DNA from: Amycolatopsis alkalitolerans
Lineage (GTDB): Bacteria > Actinomycetota > Actinomycetes > Mycobacteriales > Pseudonocardiaceae
DNA: 64,000 nt
Direction: 5' to 3'
NCBI RefSeq assembly: GCF_006152065.1
Contig: NZ_VDFW01000006.1
Coordinates: 186,001 to 250,000, forward strand
Below are positions 43,550 through 53,547 of this stretch, piece after piece. The notes beneath the pieces were generated by a model that saw only the letters and a program-made list of their open reading frames with translations, ran no database searches and was not told the origin of the DNA. Numbering within the stretch: position 1 is the stretch's first letter; the number at the start of each line of letters is the position of its first letter. The position numbers were made by a program, and so were the translations under genes.

Positions 43550-44443
43550 ATGAAGACCAGGATTCTCGATGTCGCACGCTGGGCCGCGCTCGTGCTGGTC
43601 ATCGGTTTCGCGGTGCGCGAACTCGCCGCGAACTGGACCGAGTTCTGGCGCACCCTTCGCGGAATCGCATGGGAGTCCTCGGGGTTGAGCCTGCTCGCGC
43701 TCGTCGCGAGCATCGCGGTGTCCACCTACGGCTGGCAGGTCGTGGTCAACGGCCTCGGCGCCCCGGTCGGCTACCGGCGCGGCGCGCGGATCTGTCTCGT
43801 GGGGCAACTCGGGAAGTACGTGCCTGGCTCGGTGTGGGCGTACCTCCTGCAGATGGAGTTGGGCCGCAAGGCTGGCCTCTCGCGGGCACGCGTGTTCACC
43901 GGGTCGCTGGTGCAGTTCGGCATCGGGCTCGTCGCCGCACTGCCACTGGCGGTCCTGGCCGGGCCGCGCACGTGGCTGCTGGCGACGATCCCGGCCGCCG
44001 CCGTACTGCATCCGAAGGTGCTGTCGTGGGGCGCTTCGAGGGTGCTCAAACTGGCGCGGCGCCCGCCGATGGAACGGGAGCTCACCGGCCGCCGGACCGT
44101 GACGGCGTTCGGGGCGGCGCTGGTCGCGTGGTGCCTGCAAGGCGTGCACCTCTGGCTGCTCGCCGGCTCGGACCTGCTCACCTGCGTCGGCGCGATGGCG
44201 CTCGCGATGACCGCGGGCACCTTCGCCTTCCTGCTGCCCAGCGGCGCCGGGGTGCGCGAGGCGGTGCTCGTCGCGGTGCTGACCGCCGCCGGGATCCCCG
44301 CCGGTCAGGCGCTCGCGTACGCGCTGACCTCGCGGGTCATGTTCACCGTCGCGGACCTGCTCACCGCCCTGGCAGCAGCTGGTACACCGTGGCGTCCGCG
44401 TTCCGGTAGGCCACTCGCAGGAATGGCAGCCCGTCCAGGTTGA
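43550..44443 (+). CDS. Multi-span membrane protein, lysylphosphatidylglycerol-synthase TM (UPF0104/flippase) type
   Basis: A 297-residue polytopic protein with about eight hydrophobic segments. The sequence GARICLVGQLGKYVPGSVWAYLLQMELGRKAG and FLLPSGAGVREAVLVAVLTAAG is typical of the LPG-synthase transmembrane/UPF0104 family, whose members include putative lipid or glycolipid transporters. ATG 43550 lies 5 bases after the LuxC-like stop, so it is the last gene of the LpxA-ACP-ligase-LuxE-LuxC unit. Its 3' end overlaps the convergent membrane protein by 83 bases. It may move the finished glycolipid across the membrane. Confidence 0.8.
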   Translation: MKTRILDVARWAALVLVIGFAVRELAANWTEFWRTLRGIAWESSGLSLLALVASIAVSTYGWQVVVNGLGAPVGYRRGARICLVGQLGKYVPGSVWAYLLQMELGRKAGLSRARVFTGSLVQFGIGLVAALPLAVLAGPRTWLLATIPAAAVLHPKVLSWGASRVLKLARRPPMERELTGRRTVTAFGAALVAWCLQGVHLWLLAGSDLLTCVGAMALAMTAGTFAFLLPSGAGVREAVLVAVLTAAGIPAGQALAYALTSRVMFTVADLLTALAAAGTPWRPRSGRPLAGMAARPG

Positions 44444-46250
44444 GCAGGCCCGGCGGATGCGGTCCGGTGGGGAACCCGCCGCGGCCGAGGATCACCCACC
44501 GTATGTTCAGCCGCGCCACCGTCGCCCGCACCTGCGGGTTCGTGTCGTAGTCGCGGAAGTGCGCGGCCAGCAACGTGTACTCCGGCGTGGGCAGCGCGCG
44601 ATCGAAATGCGCCGCCACGGTACGCACCCCGGTCAGCGCGTACGTCCACACCGAACCGTCGGCGCGGTCGTTCATCGCCCACTGCCCGGGTTTCGCGAGG
44701 CGCCCGAGTTCGAGCATCGCCTGCTCCTCGTCGTGGCTGACCGGGAGGTCGTCCTCGGCGATGCCGTCGTGCGGGCCGTATCCCGGTTGGATGATCGCCG
44801 CGTTCGCCGTCGTGTAGAGCTGGTTGCTCACCACGAAGAACCCGGCCAGCACGACGACCGCTGTCGCGGGCGCGAACCACCGCATCGTGAACCGGTCGCG
44901 CACCACGCGCTGCACCTCCGCGAGCCCGTGCGCGGCCAGGACGCACAGCGGGATCGCGGCCATCGCGACCATCCGGGTCGGGTCGTTCCACCACGGCCGG
45001 GAAAGCGCTTTCACCAGCGGGTTTCCCGAGGACAGCACGGCCACCGCGAACAGGCCCAGCAGTACCGCGGACGCGGTGATCCAGCGCAGTTCGCCGAGCC
45101 CGCGCCAGGCGATCAGCCCGATCAGGAGTGCTGCGGAAAGCCACAGTTGCGCGTGCGGCTCGGTGCGCTGGAACGCGAGCAGGATGCCGACGGCCTTGTT
45201 CGTCGTGGTCTCGGTCGGCCAGCCGTTGTAGGGGAGGCTCCCCGAGGCGAGCCCGATCGCGCCGGACAGTTGCAGCCACGCCGCGACGAGACTCACCGCC
45301 GCGATCGGCAGCAGCCGCAGCAGGTTCCGGCCGATCGCGCGGTTGGCCAGCAGCGGCAGGGCGAACAGCAACCCGGCGAAGAGGGTCGACGAGTGGATCG
45401 TCAGCAGCCCGATCATGCTCGCGGCGAGCAGGAAGCCCGTGTCGAGGCCCGGCCGCCGGAGGTACTCGCGCAACGCGACGGTGCCGAGGGGGGTGAGCGC
45501 GAGGCCCAGCACGAACGGCAGCAGCGGTCCGCCCAGCGAGTCATACAGCAGGGTCGCCGCCGCGACGCAGACCAGCGCGACTGCGCCCGCGAGCACCGCG
45601 CGCCCGTGAAACCGGCGCACCAGCACGACCAGGGACAACGCCAGCAGGCCCGGTAGCAGGAGGGTGTTCGCGTTGAGCACGACCGGGATCGGCGCGCCGG
45701 TCAGCCGCTCGACGAGCGAGGCGACGAGGTGATAGGCGTTCGGGTAGAAAAGGCCGTGCGGGTACCAGTTCAGGGTCCCCATTCCGGTGAGGCTGCCGTC
45801 ACCTGTTTCAGCGATATACCGGATTCCGTCGGCGTGATAAACCGCGTCGAATCCCTGGGGAATCGCGGACAGTTCACCCATTCCGCGGAGAAGCGTGCGT
45901 GCCCCGATCGTGGCGGCGAACAGTGTGGACACCGCGACGGCCGTATGCCCGCGCCAGTCCCAGTGGTGTTCGCCGGGCGCCGGACGCCGGACGGCGAACG
46001 CGATCCCGGCGAAAACGAGCGTCGCCACCAGGAAACTCGGCAGGTTGAAGGGCACTCCGATGGTGGCGAACCAGGGCCCGGCGAGGCCCGCGACGCAATA
46101 GGTGAGCAGGGGCGCCATCCCCGCCAGCAGCCAGCCGCGGGCGCCCGCGAGCGCGGCGATCACCGCACCCGGTCCGAAGATCACCAGCAGATACGCCGCG
46201 ATGGTCAGCAAATTCCCGCCCCGAAAACAAAGAAACCGAATCGCGCGCAC
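44361..46250 (-). CDS. Large polytopic membrane protein (DUF6541/GT-C-like)
   Basis: About 629 residues with 12-14 membrane segments and a C-terminal extracytoplasmic domain. The loop after the early helices contains an acidic patch (FDAVYHADGIRYIAETGDGSLTG), and Tyr-Pro-His (NWYPHGLFYP) follows; these fit GT-C-type polyprenyl-sugar transferases and DUF6541 proteins. GTG 46250 is used but the start is uncertain (longer reading upstream lacks signals). It converges on the flippase-like gene and is divergent from the PlsC-like gene. It may add the sugar of this cluster to the wall or a lipid. Confidence 0.7.
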   Translation of the reverse strand: MRAIRFLCFRGGNLLTIAAYLLVIFGPGAVIAALAGARGWLLAGMAPLLTYCVAGLAGPWFATIGVPFNLPSFLVATLVFAGIAFAVRRPAPGEHHWDWRGHTAVAVSTLFAATIGARTLLRGMGELSAIPQGFDAVYHADGIRYIAETGDGSLTGMGTLNWYPHGLFYPNAYHLVASLVERLTGAPIPVVLNANTLLLPGLLALSLVVLVRRFHGRAVLAGAVALVCVAAATLLYDSLGGPLLPFVLGLALTPLGTVALREYLRRPGLDTGFLLAASMIGLLTIHSSTLFAGLLFALPLLANRAIGRNLLRLLPIAAVSLVAAWLQLSGAIGLASGSLPYNGWPTETTTNKAVGILLAFQRTEPHAQLWLSAALLIGLIAWRGLGELRWITASAVLLGLFAVAVLSSGNPLVKALSRPWWNDPTRMVAMAAIPLCVLAAHGLAEVQRVVRDRFTMRWFAPATAVVVLAGFFVVSNQLYTTANAAIIQPGYGPHDGIAEDDLPVSHDEEQAMLELGRLAKPGQWAMNDRADGSVWTYALTGVRTVAAHFDRALPTPEYTLLAAHFRDYDTNPQVRATVARLNIRWVILGRGGFPTGPHPPGLLNLDGLPFLRVAYRNADATVYQLLPGR

Positions 46251-46325
46251 CCTACTTCCCCGGGCATCTCCTTTCCGGCACCCCGGTGTACTGACGAGTA
46301 ACCTACGGTCGCGTAACCTGGTGGT

Positions 46326-47006
46326 ATGGCAGAGCTCGTGTACCCACCCGTGATCCTGTTCGCGAAGACCATGTTCCGGGTCCTCGATCTGAAACCGCGG
46401 GTCGAAGGCGGCGAGCGGCTGCCGCGGCGCGGAGGCGCGGTGATCGCGTGCAACCACGTCAGCTACCTCGACTTCGTCTTCTGCGGCTTCGGCGCGCTGC
46501 CGGCGAAGCGGCGGGTGCGGTTCATGGCGAAGGAGTCGGTGTTCCGGCACCGGATCTCCGGCCCGCTCATGCGCGGGATGCGGCATATCCCGGTCGACCG
46601 GAAGGCGGGCCGGGCCTCCTACGACGAGGCCGTCCGGCGGCTGCGGGCCGGCGAGGTGGTCGGCGTGTTCCCGGAGGCGACGATCAGCCCGTCGTTCACG
46701 GTCGAGCCGATCAAGTCCGGCGCGGTGCGGATGGCCGAGGAGGCGGGGGTGCCGGTGTTCCCGATGGCCGTCTGGGGGGGCCAGCGGCTGTGGACCAAGG
46801 GCCATCCGAAACGGCTGACGCAGCGGCACGTGCCGATCTCGATCCTGGTCGGCGAACCGCTCGGCGCCGGTGACGACCTGCGCACCCGGATGTCGCTGCT
46901 GCTGGACAAGGCGCAGGCGGAGTACCCCGACGAGCCGTCCGGCCCGGACGACCGCTGGTGGCTCCCCGCCCACCTCGGCGGCACCGCCCCCAAACCCCCT
47001 ACCTGA
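46326..47006 (+). CDS. 1-acyl-sn-glycerol-3-phosphate acyltransferase family (PlsC-like)
   Basis: A 226-residue membrane-associated acyltransferase. The catalytic NHxxxxD motif is CNHVSYLD, followed by KRRVRFMAKESVF and the FPEATISPS block (motif III-like), and MAVWGGQRLW. It transfers an acyl group to lysophosphatidate or a related acceptor. Short C-terminal Trp/Pro tail. ATG 46326. It may be the housekeeping enzyme or serve the adjacent glycolipid cluster; the sequence does not decide. Confidence 0.85.
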   Translation: MAELVYPPVILFAKTMFRVLDLKPRVEGGERLPRRGGAVIACNHVSYLDFVFCGFGALPAKRRVRFMAKESVFRHRISGPLMRGMRHIPVDRKAGRASYDEAVRRLRAGEVVGVFPEATISPSFTVEPIKSGAVRMAEEAGVPVFPMAVWGGQRLWTKGHPKRLTQRHVPISILVGEPLGAGDDLRTRMSLLLDKAQAEYPDEPSGPDDRWWLPAHLGGTAPKPPT

Positions 47007-47021
47007 CGCCCCACCCCGCGA

Positions 47022-47078
47022 GTCCGGCTTTCGCTACGCGCGTGTCCGGCTTTCGCCGCGCGCGAGTTCGGCCCTCAG
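47022..47078. repeat. 22-base tandem repeat between convergent genes
   Basis: Units begin at 47022, 47044 and 47066. GTCCGGCTTTCGC occurs in the first two and a partial GTTCGGCCCTC in the third. The array lies between the PlsC-like gene and the convergent HAD gene, about 2.5 copies. It may be a dispersed intergenic repeat of the species. Confidence 0.6.
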
Positions 47079-47890
47079 AACCAGCGTTCGAGGACCTGGG
47101 CCACGCCGTCCTCGGTGTTCGGTCCGGTGATCTCGTCGGCCGCCTCGCGTACGGCCGGATGGGCGTTCGCCATGGCCACACCGTGCCCCGCCCACCGCAG
47201 CATCGCCACGTCGTTGGGCATGTCGCCGAACGCGATGATCCGCTCGGCCGGCACACCGAGCCGCGCCGCGACTTCGGCGAGTCCGGTCGCTTTCGTGATC
47301 CCGCGCGCGGAGATCTCGATCAGCCCCGAGCCCGCGGAGAAGGTGATGTCCACGGACTCGTCGAGCACCGCGCCGACCGCCTCGGCCATCTCGTCCGAGG
47401 TCATCCCGGGCCTGGACACCAGCAGTTTCATCGCCGGATGGCCGACGATCTCACCCCGGGTCACCCGCATGCCCTCGCCGTCGCCCCATGGGTTGCGGAA
47501 GCTGTCCTCGATGACGAGATTGCCGATGTCCGAGTCGAGCGCGTGCTTGCCGATGCGCTCGGCCGCGAACCCGCAGCGCGGCAGCGCCCGCGCCACCTCG
47601 GCCACCACCTCGCGCAGGAGCATCGGCTCGAGCAGGCCGTTCACCTCGGCCACGAGGTCCTCGCCGATGTCGTACAGCACGGCACCGTTCGCGCACACCG
47701 CGTAACCGGTCAGGCCGGCGGGTTCGGCGACGGACGGGATCCAGCGCGGCGGCCTGCCGCTGGCCAGCACGAGCGGCACGCCCGCGTCGGCCACCCGGCG
47801 GACGACGGCCAGCGTCCGCGAGGACAGCCGTTCGTAGGTGTCCAGCAGCGTGCCGTCGACGTCCGAGGCGATCAACAGGGGTTGCTCCAC
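47075..47890 (-). CDS. HAD-superfamily Cof-type phosphatase
   Basis: A 271-residue HAD hydrolase of class IIB. Nucleophile and acid Asp lie in LLIASDVDGTLLDTY (Asp-x-Asp), Ser in VLASGRPPRW (motif II), Lys in AMKLLV and the metal Asp pair in IIAFGDMPNDVAMLR. It dephosphorylates sugar phosphates or similar; the substrate is unknown. GTG 47890 is used because it places the nucleophile near residue 10 as in the family. It converges with the PlsC-like gene. Confidence 0.85.
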   Translation of the reverse strand: MEQPLLIASDVDGTLLDTYERLSSRTLAVVRRVADAGVPLVLASGRPPRWIPSVAEPAGLTGYAVCANGAVLYDIGEDLVAEVNGLLEPMLLREVVAEVARALPRCGFAAERIGKHALDSDIGNLVIEDSFRNPWGDGEGMRVTRGEIVGHPAMKLLVSRPGMTSDEMAEAVGAVLDESVDITFSAGSGLIEISARGITKATGLAEVAARLGVPAERIIAFGDMPNDVAMLRWAGHGVAMANAHPAVREAADEITGPNTEDGVAQVLERWF

Positions 47891-47934
47891 ACGCCCATTG
47901 TCCCTTTGCCACCGGCGACCGATAGCGTGCTCAG

Positions 47935-48837
47935 GTGCGCGTTGGCATTGTGATTCTCCCCGAGGACCGGTGGTGGGCCGCCGAGCCCAAGTGGCGGGCG
48001 GCCGAGGAATACGGCTTCGACCACGCCTGGACCTACGACCACCTGGGCTGGAGATCACTGGTCGACGGCCCGTGGTTCAGCGCCGTGCCCACCCTGACCG
48101 CCGCCGCCACCGTCACCTCCACCATCCGCCTCGGCACCTTCGTCGCCTCCCCGAACTTCCGGCATCCCGTCCCGTTCATGCGGGAGCTGATCACCGTCGA
48201 CGACATCGCCGACGGCCGCCTCATCCTCGGCATCGGCGCGGGTGGCCTGGGCTATGACACTCAGGTGCTCGGCGACCCGGACCTGTCCGCGCGGCAGCGG
48301 GCCGACCGGTTCGCCGAGTTCACCGAGGCGCTCGACGGCCTGTTCAGCACCGACAAGTTCGACTACAAGGGCGAGTACTACCGGGCCGTCGGCGTCCGCA
48401 ACCTGCCCGGCCCGGTCCAGCGGCCGCGGGTGCCGTTCCTGATCGCCGCGAACGGGCCGCGCGGGATGCGGCTCGCCGCCCGGTACGGCATGGGCTGGGT
48501 CACCACCGGCGCGCTGCCGGACGATCCCGAGCGCGGCGGCTCGCTCGAGAAGTGGTGGCAGCTGATCGGTGAGCTGTCCGCCCGCTTCGACGAGGTCCTC
48601 GGCGAAACCGGCCGGAACCGGGCGGACGTCCATCGCTACCTCAGCCTCGATGCGGCCCCGGTCTTCTCCCTGTCCAGCGTCGAGGCGTTCACCGACGCCG
48701 CGGGCCGGGCGGCGGAACTCGGCTTCACCGACATCGTCACGCACTGGCCACGCTCCAGCGGCCCCTACGCGGGGCGGGAAACGGTGCTCGAACACGTGGT
48801 GTCGGATGTGTTGCCCGGGTTAAGGGGTACCCCTTAA
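47935..48837 (+). CDS. LLM-class (luciferase-like) F420/flavin-dependent oxidoreductase
   Basis: A 300-residue TIM-barrel protein of the luciferase-like monooxygenase family, with MRVGIVILPEDRWWAAEPKW at the start, GFDHAWTYDHLGW, LGTFVASPNFRHPV, LILGIGAGG and LAARYGMGWVTTG typical of F420-binding actinobacterial members. Likely F420- or flavin-dependent oxidation; substrate unknown. It lies 4 kb from the LuxC/LuxE-like genes but is unlikely to be a luciferase (see rejected). Start GTG 47935. Its stop lies in the palindrome at 48818-48839. Confidence 0.82.
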   Translation: MRVGIVILPEDRWWAAEPKWRAAEEYGFDHAWTYDHLGWRSLVDGPWFSAVPTLTAAATVTSTIRLGTFVASPNFRHPVPFMRELITVDDIADGRLILGIGAGGLGYDTQVLGDPDLSARQRADRFAEFTEALDGLFSTDKFDYKGEYYRAVGVRNLPGPVQRPRVPFLIAANGPRGMRLAARYGMGWVTTGALPDDPERGGSLEKWWQLIGELSARFDEVLGETGRNRADVHRYLSLDAAPVFSLSSVEAFTDAAGRAAELGFTDIVTHWPRSSGPYAGRETVLEHVVSDVLPGLRGTP

Positions 48838-48839
48838 CC
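48818..48839. promoter_or_regulatory. Perfect 22-base palindrome before the glf operon
   Basis: The half-site GGTTAAGGGGT is followed directly by its exact reverse complement. It includes the stop of the LLM gene and lies 47 bases upstream of the glf start. No T-run follows, so an operator or RNA hairpin is more likely than a standard terminator. Confidence 0.6.
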
Positions 48840-48853
48840 AGCGGCCGGTGTGA

Positions 48854-50624
<1,771 letters not shown>

Positions 50625-50634
50625 GGAAAGCTTC

Positions 50635-51597
50635 GTGACGAAATCAGTGAACGAGACCGGTGTGGACGCCGCGCCGGCCGTCGAGAGCGAACTGGAGACC
50701 ACTGCGGCCGAGGTCAAGCGCGGCCCGGTCCGGATAGCGCTGGGCGTGCTCAAGACCGCCCGCCCGCGCCAATGGGCGAAGAACGTGCTCGTCTTCGTCG
50801 CGCCGTTCACCGCGGCCCAGATCACCAACGGCGGGGTGCTGGTCGACGCACTGATCGCGTTCGTGGCCTTCTCCCTCGTCGCCTCCTCGGTGTACCTGAT
50901 CAACGACGCGATCGACGTCGAAGCGGACCGGGCGCATCCGACGAAGCGCAACCGGCCCATCGCCGCCGGGGTCGTGCCGGTCCCGCTGGCCTACGCCGCG
51001 GCGGTGCTCTTCTTCGCGGTCGGCCTCGGTTTGTCCTTCCTGGCGAGCCCGCAGCTGGCGATCGTGCTGGGCGTGTACGAGGCGGTTCAGCTGGGCTACT
51101 GCTTCGGCCTCAAGCACCAGCCGGTGGTGGACCTGTCCATCGTCAGCTCCGGTTTCCTGATGCGGGCCATGGCCGGCGGTGTCGCCGCCGGGATCCTGCT
51201 CTCCCAGTGGTTCCTGCTGGTGACCGCCTTCGGCTCGCTGTTCATGGTCGCGGGCAAGCGGTACGCCGAGATCATGCTGTTCGAGCGCACCGGCGCGAAG
51301 ATCCGCGCGTCGCTGAAGAAGTACTCGGCCAGCTACCTGCGCTTCGTGTGGGCGACCGCGGCGGCGATCCTGATCATGTCGTACTCGCTGTGGGCGTTCA
51401 CCCTCCGCGAGGGCGCGCACGGCTCGATCTGGCCGATGATCTCGATGGTCCCGTTCGTCATCGCGGTGCTGCGCTACGCCGTCGACGTCGACGGCGGCAC
51501 GGCCGGTGAGCCCGAGGAGATCGTGCTCAAGGACCGCGTCCTGCAGGTGCTGGGCGTGTTCTGGGTCGCCACGCTCGCGGTGACGTTCTACCTGTGA
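50635..51597 (+). CDS. ubiA: Decaprenyl-phosphate 5-phosphoribosyltransferase (UbiA family)
   Basis: A 320-residue polytopic prenyltransferase-fold enzyme. The metal-binding Asp-rich motif is NDAIDVEADR, and the second is in the SIVSSGFLMRAMAGG region. It makes decaprenylphosphoryl-5-phosphoribose from PRPP and decaprenyl phosphate, the precursor of the arabinose donor DPA. GTG 50635 after GGGAAAG. Its stop overlaps the aftA start. Order and topology match Rv3806c. Confidence 0.92.
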   Translation: MTKSVNETGVDAAPAVESELETTAAEVKRGPVRIALGVLKTARPRQWAKNVLVFVAPFTAAQITNGGVLVDALIAFVAFSLVASSVYLINDAIDVEADRAHPTKRNRPIAAGVVPVPLAYAAAVLFFAVGLGLSFLASPQLAIVLGVYEAVQLGYCFGLKHQPVVDLSIVSSGFLMRAMAGGVAAGILLSQWFLLVTAFGSLFMVAGKRYAEIMLFERTGAKIRASLKKYSASYLRFVWATAAAILIMSYSLWAFTLREGAHGSIWPMISMVPFVIAVLRYAVDVDGGTAGEPEEIVLKDRVLQVLGVFWVATLAVTFYL

Positions 51598-53537
51598 CGA
51601 CGACGCTGGCGCCGCACGCGCGGACGGACACGGTGCCCGCGCCGGAAGAGCCGCGCCTCACGCGGCTTTCGCTCGGCCGGACGGTCGCCGAACTGGTGCT
51701 CGGCAGCGTGCTCGCCGTCGTGCTGAGCCTGCTGTTGCAGGTCGCGGCGAGCCATATCGGCACCGACCCGGGCACCTACGTGCCGCTCGCGCTGGTCGAT
51801 CTCGCCGGCGCGGTCATCCTGCTGGCGGTGTTCGCCCTGCTCGGCTGGGGCTGGGCCCGTCGCTGGCCGTCCTGGGTGAAGCTCGCCGGGGCATGGGCGG
51901 CACTGGCGGCGCTGGCCACCCTGCTGCTCGCGATCCCGCTGCAGGCCACCCGCTTCTTCCTCGGCGGCTCGGCCGTCGACAACACGTTCCGCCTCCAGTA
52001 CATGGAGCGGATGGCCAGCAACGGGATGGCCGGCTCTCTTCCCGATATGAACTACCACGGGATCGCGCCGTACTACCCGGGCGGCTGGTTCTGGCTCGGC
52101 GGGCGGTTCGCGAACCTGCTCGGCTGGGACGGCTGGGCCGCCTACAAGCCGTACGCCATCTTGTGGATCGCACTCGGCTCGGTCGTCGCGTTCGTGCTGT
52201 GGAGCCTCGTCGTCAGCCGGCGGCTCGCGCTGCTCGCCTCGATCGCGACCGTGTTCGCCGGTTTCCTGTCCGCGTCGGTCGACGAGCCGTACGCGTGGCC
52301 GACCGTAGCCTGGCTGCCGCCGGTCGCCGTGCTCGCCTGGCTGGTGTTCCGCCGCCGTGGCCGTGTCCCGGCGTGGCCGCTCGTGCTGATCGGCGTGTAC
52401 CTGGGTTTCGCCGGGATCACCTACACCCTGCACCTCGTGCTCGGCGTGCTCGCCGTGGTGGTGCTCGCGATCGTGGCCGGGGTGCTCGCCGTGCGCCGCG
52501 GCGCGGCAGCCGGGGCGACGGCGAAGCGGCTGTTCCCGCGGCTGGTCGTGATGGGCGCCGTGACGCTGGTGCTCTCGTTGGTCACCTGGGGGCCGTTCAT
52601 CCTCGCGGGCGGGCTGGGCAAGCCGAACGCCGCCGCGCATTTCCTTCCCGAAAGCAGCGCGACGTTCCCGACGCCGTTCGAACCGACGAGCGTGTTCGGT
52701 TTCCTGTGCCTGGCGGGGCTGGTCTGGATGGTGCTGCGGGTGCGCCGGAGCCCGGTCGCGTTCAGCCTGCTGACCGTCGCCGCGCTGGTGTACGTGTGGT
52801 TCGGGCTTTCGACGCTGGCGCTGGTGGCGCACACCACGCTGCTGGCGTTCCGGTTCATCGTCACGATCGACACCGTGTTCGCCGTCGCGGGCGTGTTCGC
52901 CGCGGTGGACCTGCTGCGATCCGTGCCCAAGTTGTTCCGTGACAGGCAGGCCGTCCTCGTCACCGGGTTCGTGCTGGCTTTCGCCGCGGCGGTGTCGCTC
53001 GCGCAGTCGAGCGTGAAGTCGACGTCGTCCCTGGTCCAGACCGCGGAGTCGGACTACTACGCCAACGGCTACAACGCGAAGGGCCAGCACGACCCGAGCC
53101 AGGACGGCGCCTGGACCGGTGAACTGATCAGCACGATCGACCAGTTGTCGGGCCGGCCCCGCACGGAGAACGTCGTGCTCTCGTCCTACGACCGGCTGCT
53201 GTCGTTCGCCCCGTACTGGGGTTTCCAGCAGACCACCCCGCAGTACGCGAATCCGCTTGCCGAGTACGCGAAACGCAACGCGGAGATCAAGTACTGGGCC
53301 GCTTCGGCCGACTCCGCGGAGTTGCTCCAACGGCTCGCCTCGAGCCCGTACGATCCGCCGAACGTGTTCGTGCTCCGGGCCGACAATGGCAAGTATGCGG
53401 CATACGTCGCGTCCGACTCGTTCCCGCAGGCGTCTCCGGTGGCCGTGGAGAAGGTCGACTTCGATCCGGCGCTGTTCGATTCGCCACGGTTCGCCCGACG
53501 GGATGTCGGTCCCTTCGTCGTCGTCGCGCAGCGGTGA
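51594..53537 (+). CDS. aftA: Galactan 5-O-arabinofuranosyltransferase
   Basis: A 647-residue GT-C (GT85) enzyme with about 11-13 membrane helices and a C-terminal soluble domain. It contains the loop DNTFRLQYMERMASNGMAGSLPDMNYHG and YYPGGWFWLGGR, typical of AftA, where Asp residues near the end of the first loop are catalytic. AftA attaches the first arabinofuranose to galactan from decaprenyl-phosphoryl-arabinose. GTG 51594 overlaps the ubiA stop as GTGA. The C-terminal part (about residues 480-647) is extracytoplasmic. Confidence 0.9.
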   Translation: MTTTLAPHARTDTVPAPEEPRLTRLSLGRTVAELVLGSVLAVVLSLLLQVAASHIGTDPGTYVPLALVDLAGAVILLAVFALLGWGWARRWPSWVKLAGAWAALAALATLLLAIPLQATRFFLGGSAVDNTFRLQYMERMASNGMAGSLPDMNYHGIAPYYPGGWFWLGGRFANLLGWDGWAAYKPYAILWIALGSVVAFVLWSLVVSRRLALLASIATVFAGFLSASVDEPYAWPTVAWLPPVAVLAWLVFRRRGRVPAWPLVLIGVYLGFAGITYTLHLVLGVLAVVVLAIVAGVLAVRRGAAAGATAKRLFPRLVVMGAVTLVLSLVTWGPFILAGGLGKPNAAAHFLPESSATFPTPFEPTSVFGFLCLAGLVWMVLRVRRSPVAFSLLTVAALVYVWFGLSTLALVAHTTLLAFRFIVTIDTVFAVAGVFAAVDLLRSVPKLFRDRQAVLVTGFVLAFAAAVSLAQSSVKSTSSLVQTAESDYYANGYNAKGQHDPSQDGAWTGELISTIDQLSGRPRTENVVLSSYDRLLSFAPYWGFQQTTPQYANPLAEYAKRNAEIKYWAASADSAELLQRLASSPYDPPNVFVLRADNGKYAAYVASDSFPQASPVAVEKVDFDPALFDSPRFARRDVGPFVVVAQR

Positions 53538-53547
53538 CAATGGCGGG

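Noticed and set aside
41446-48837. A bioluminescence operon from LuxC, LuxE and a luciferase-like LLM protein
   Set aside because: The LLM gene is 4 kb away, in a different unit, and has the F420-type pattern. No LuxA/LuxB or LuxD is present.
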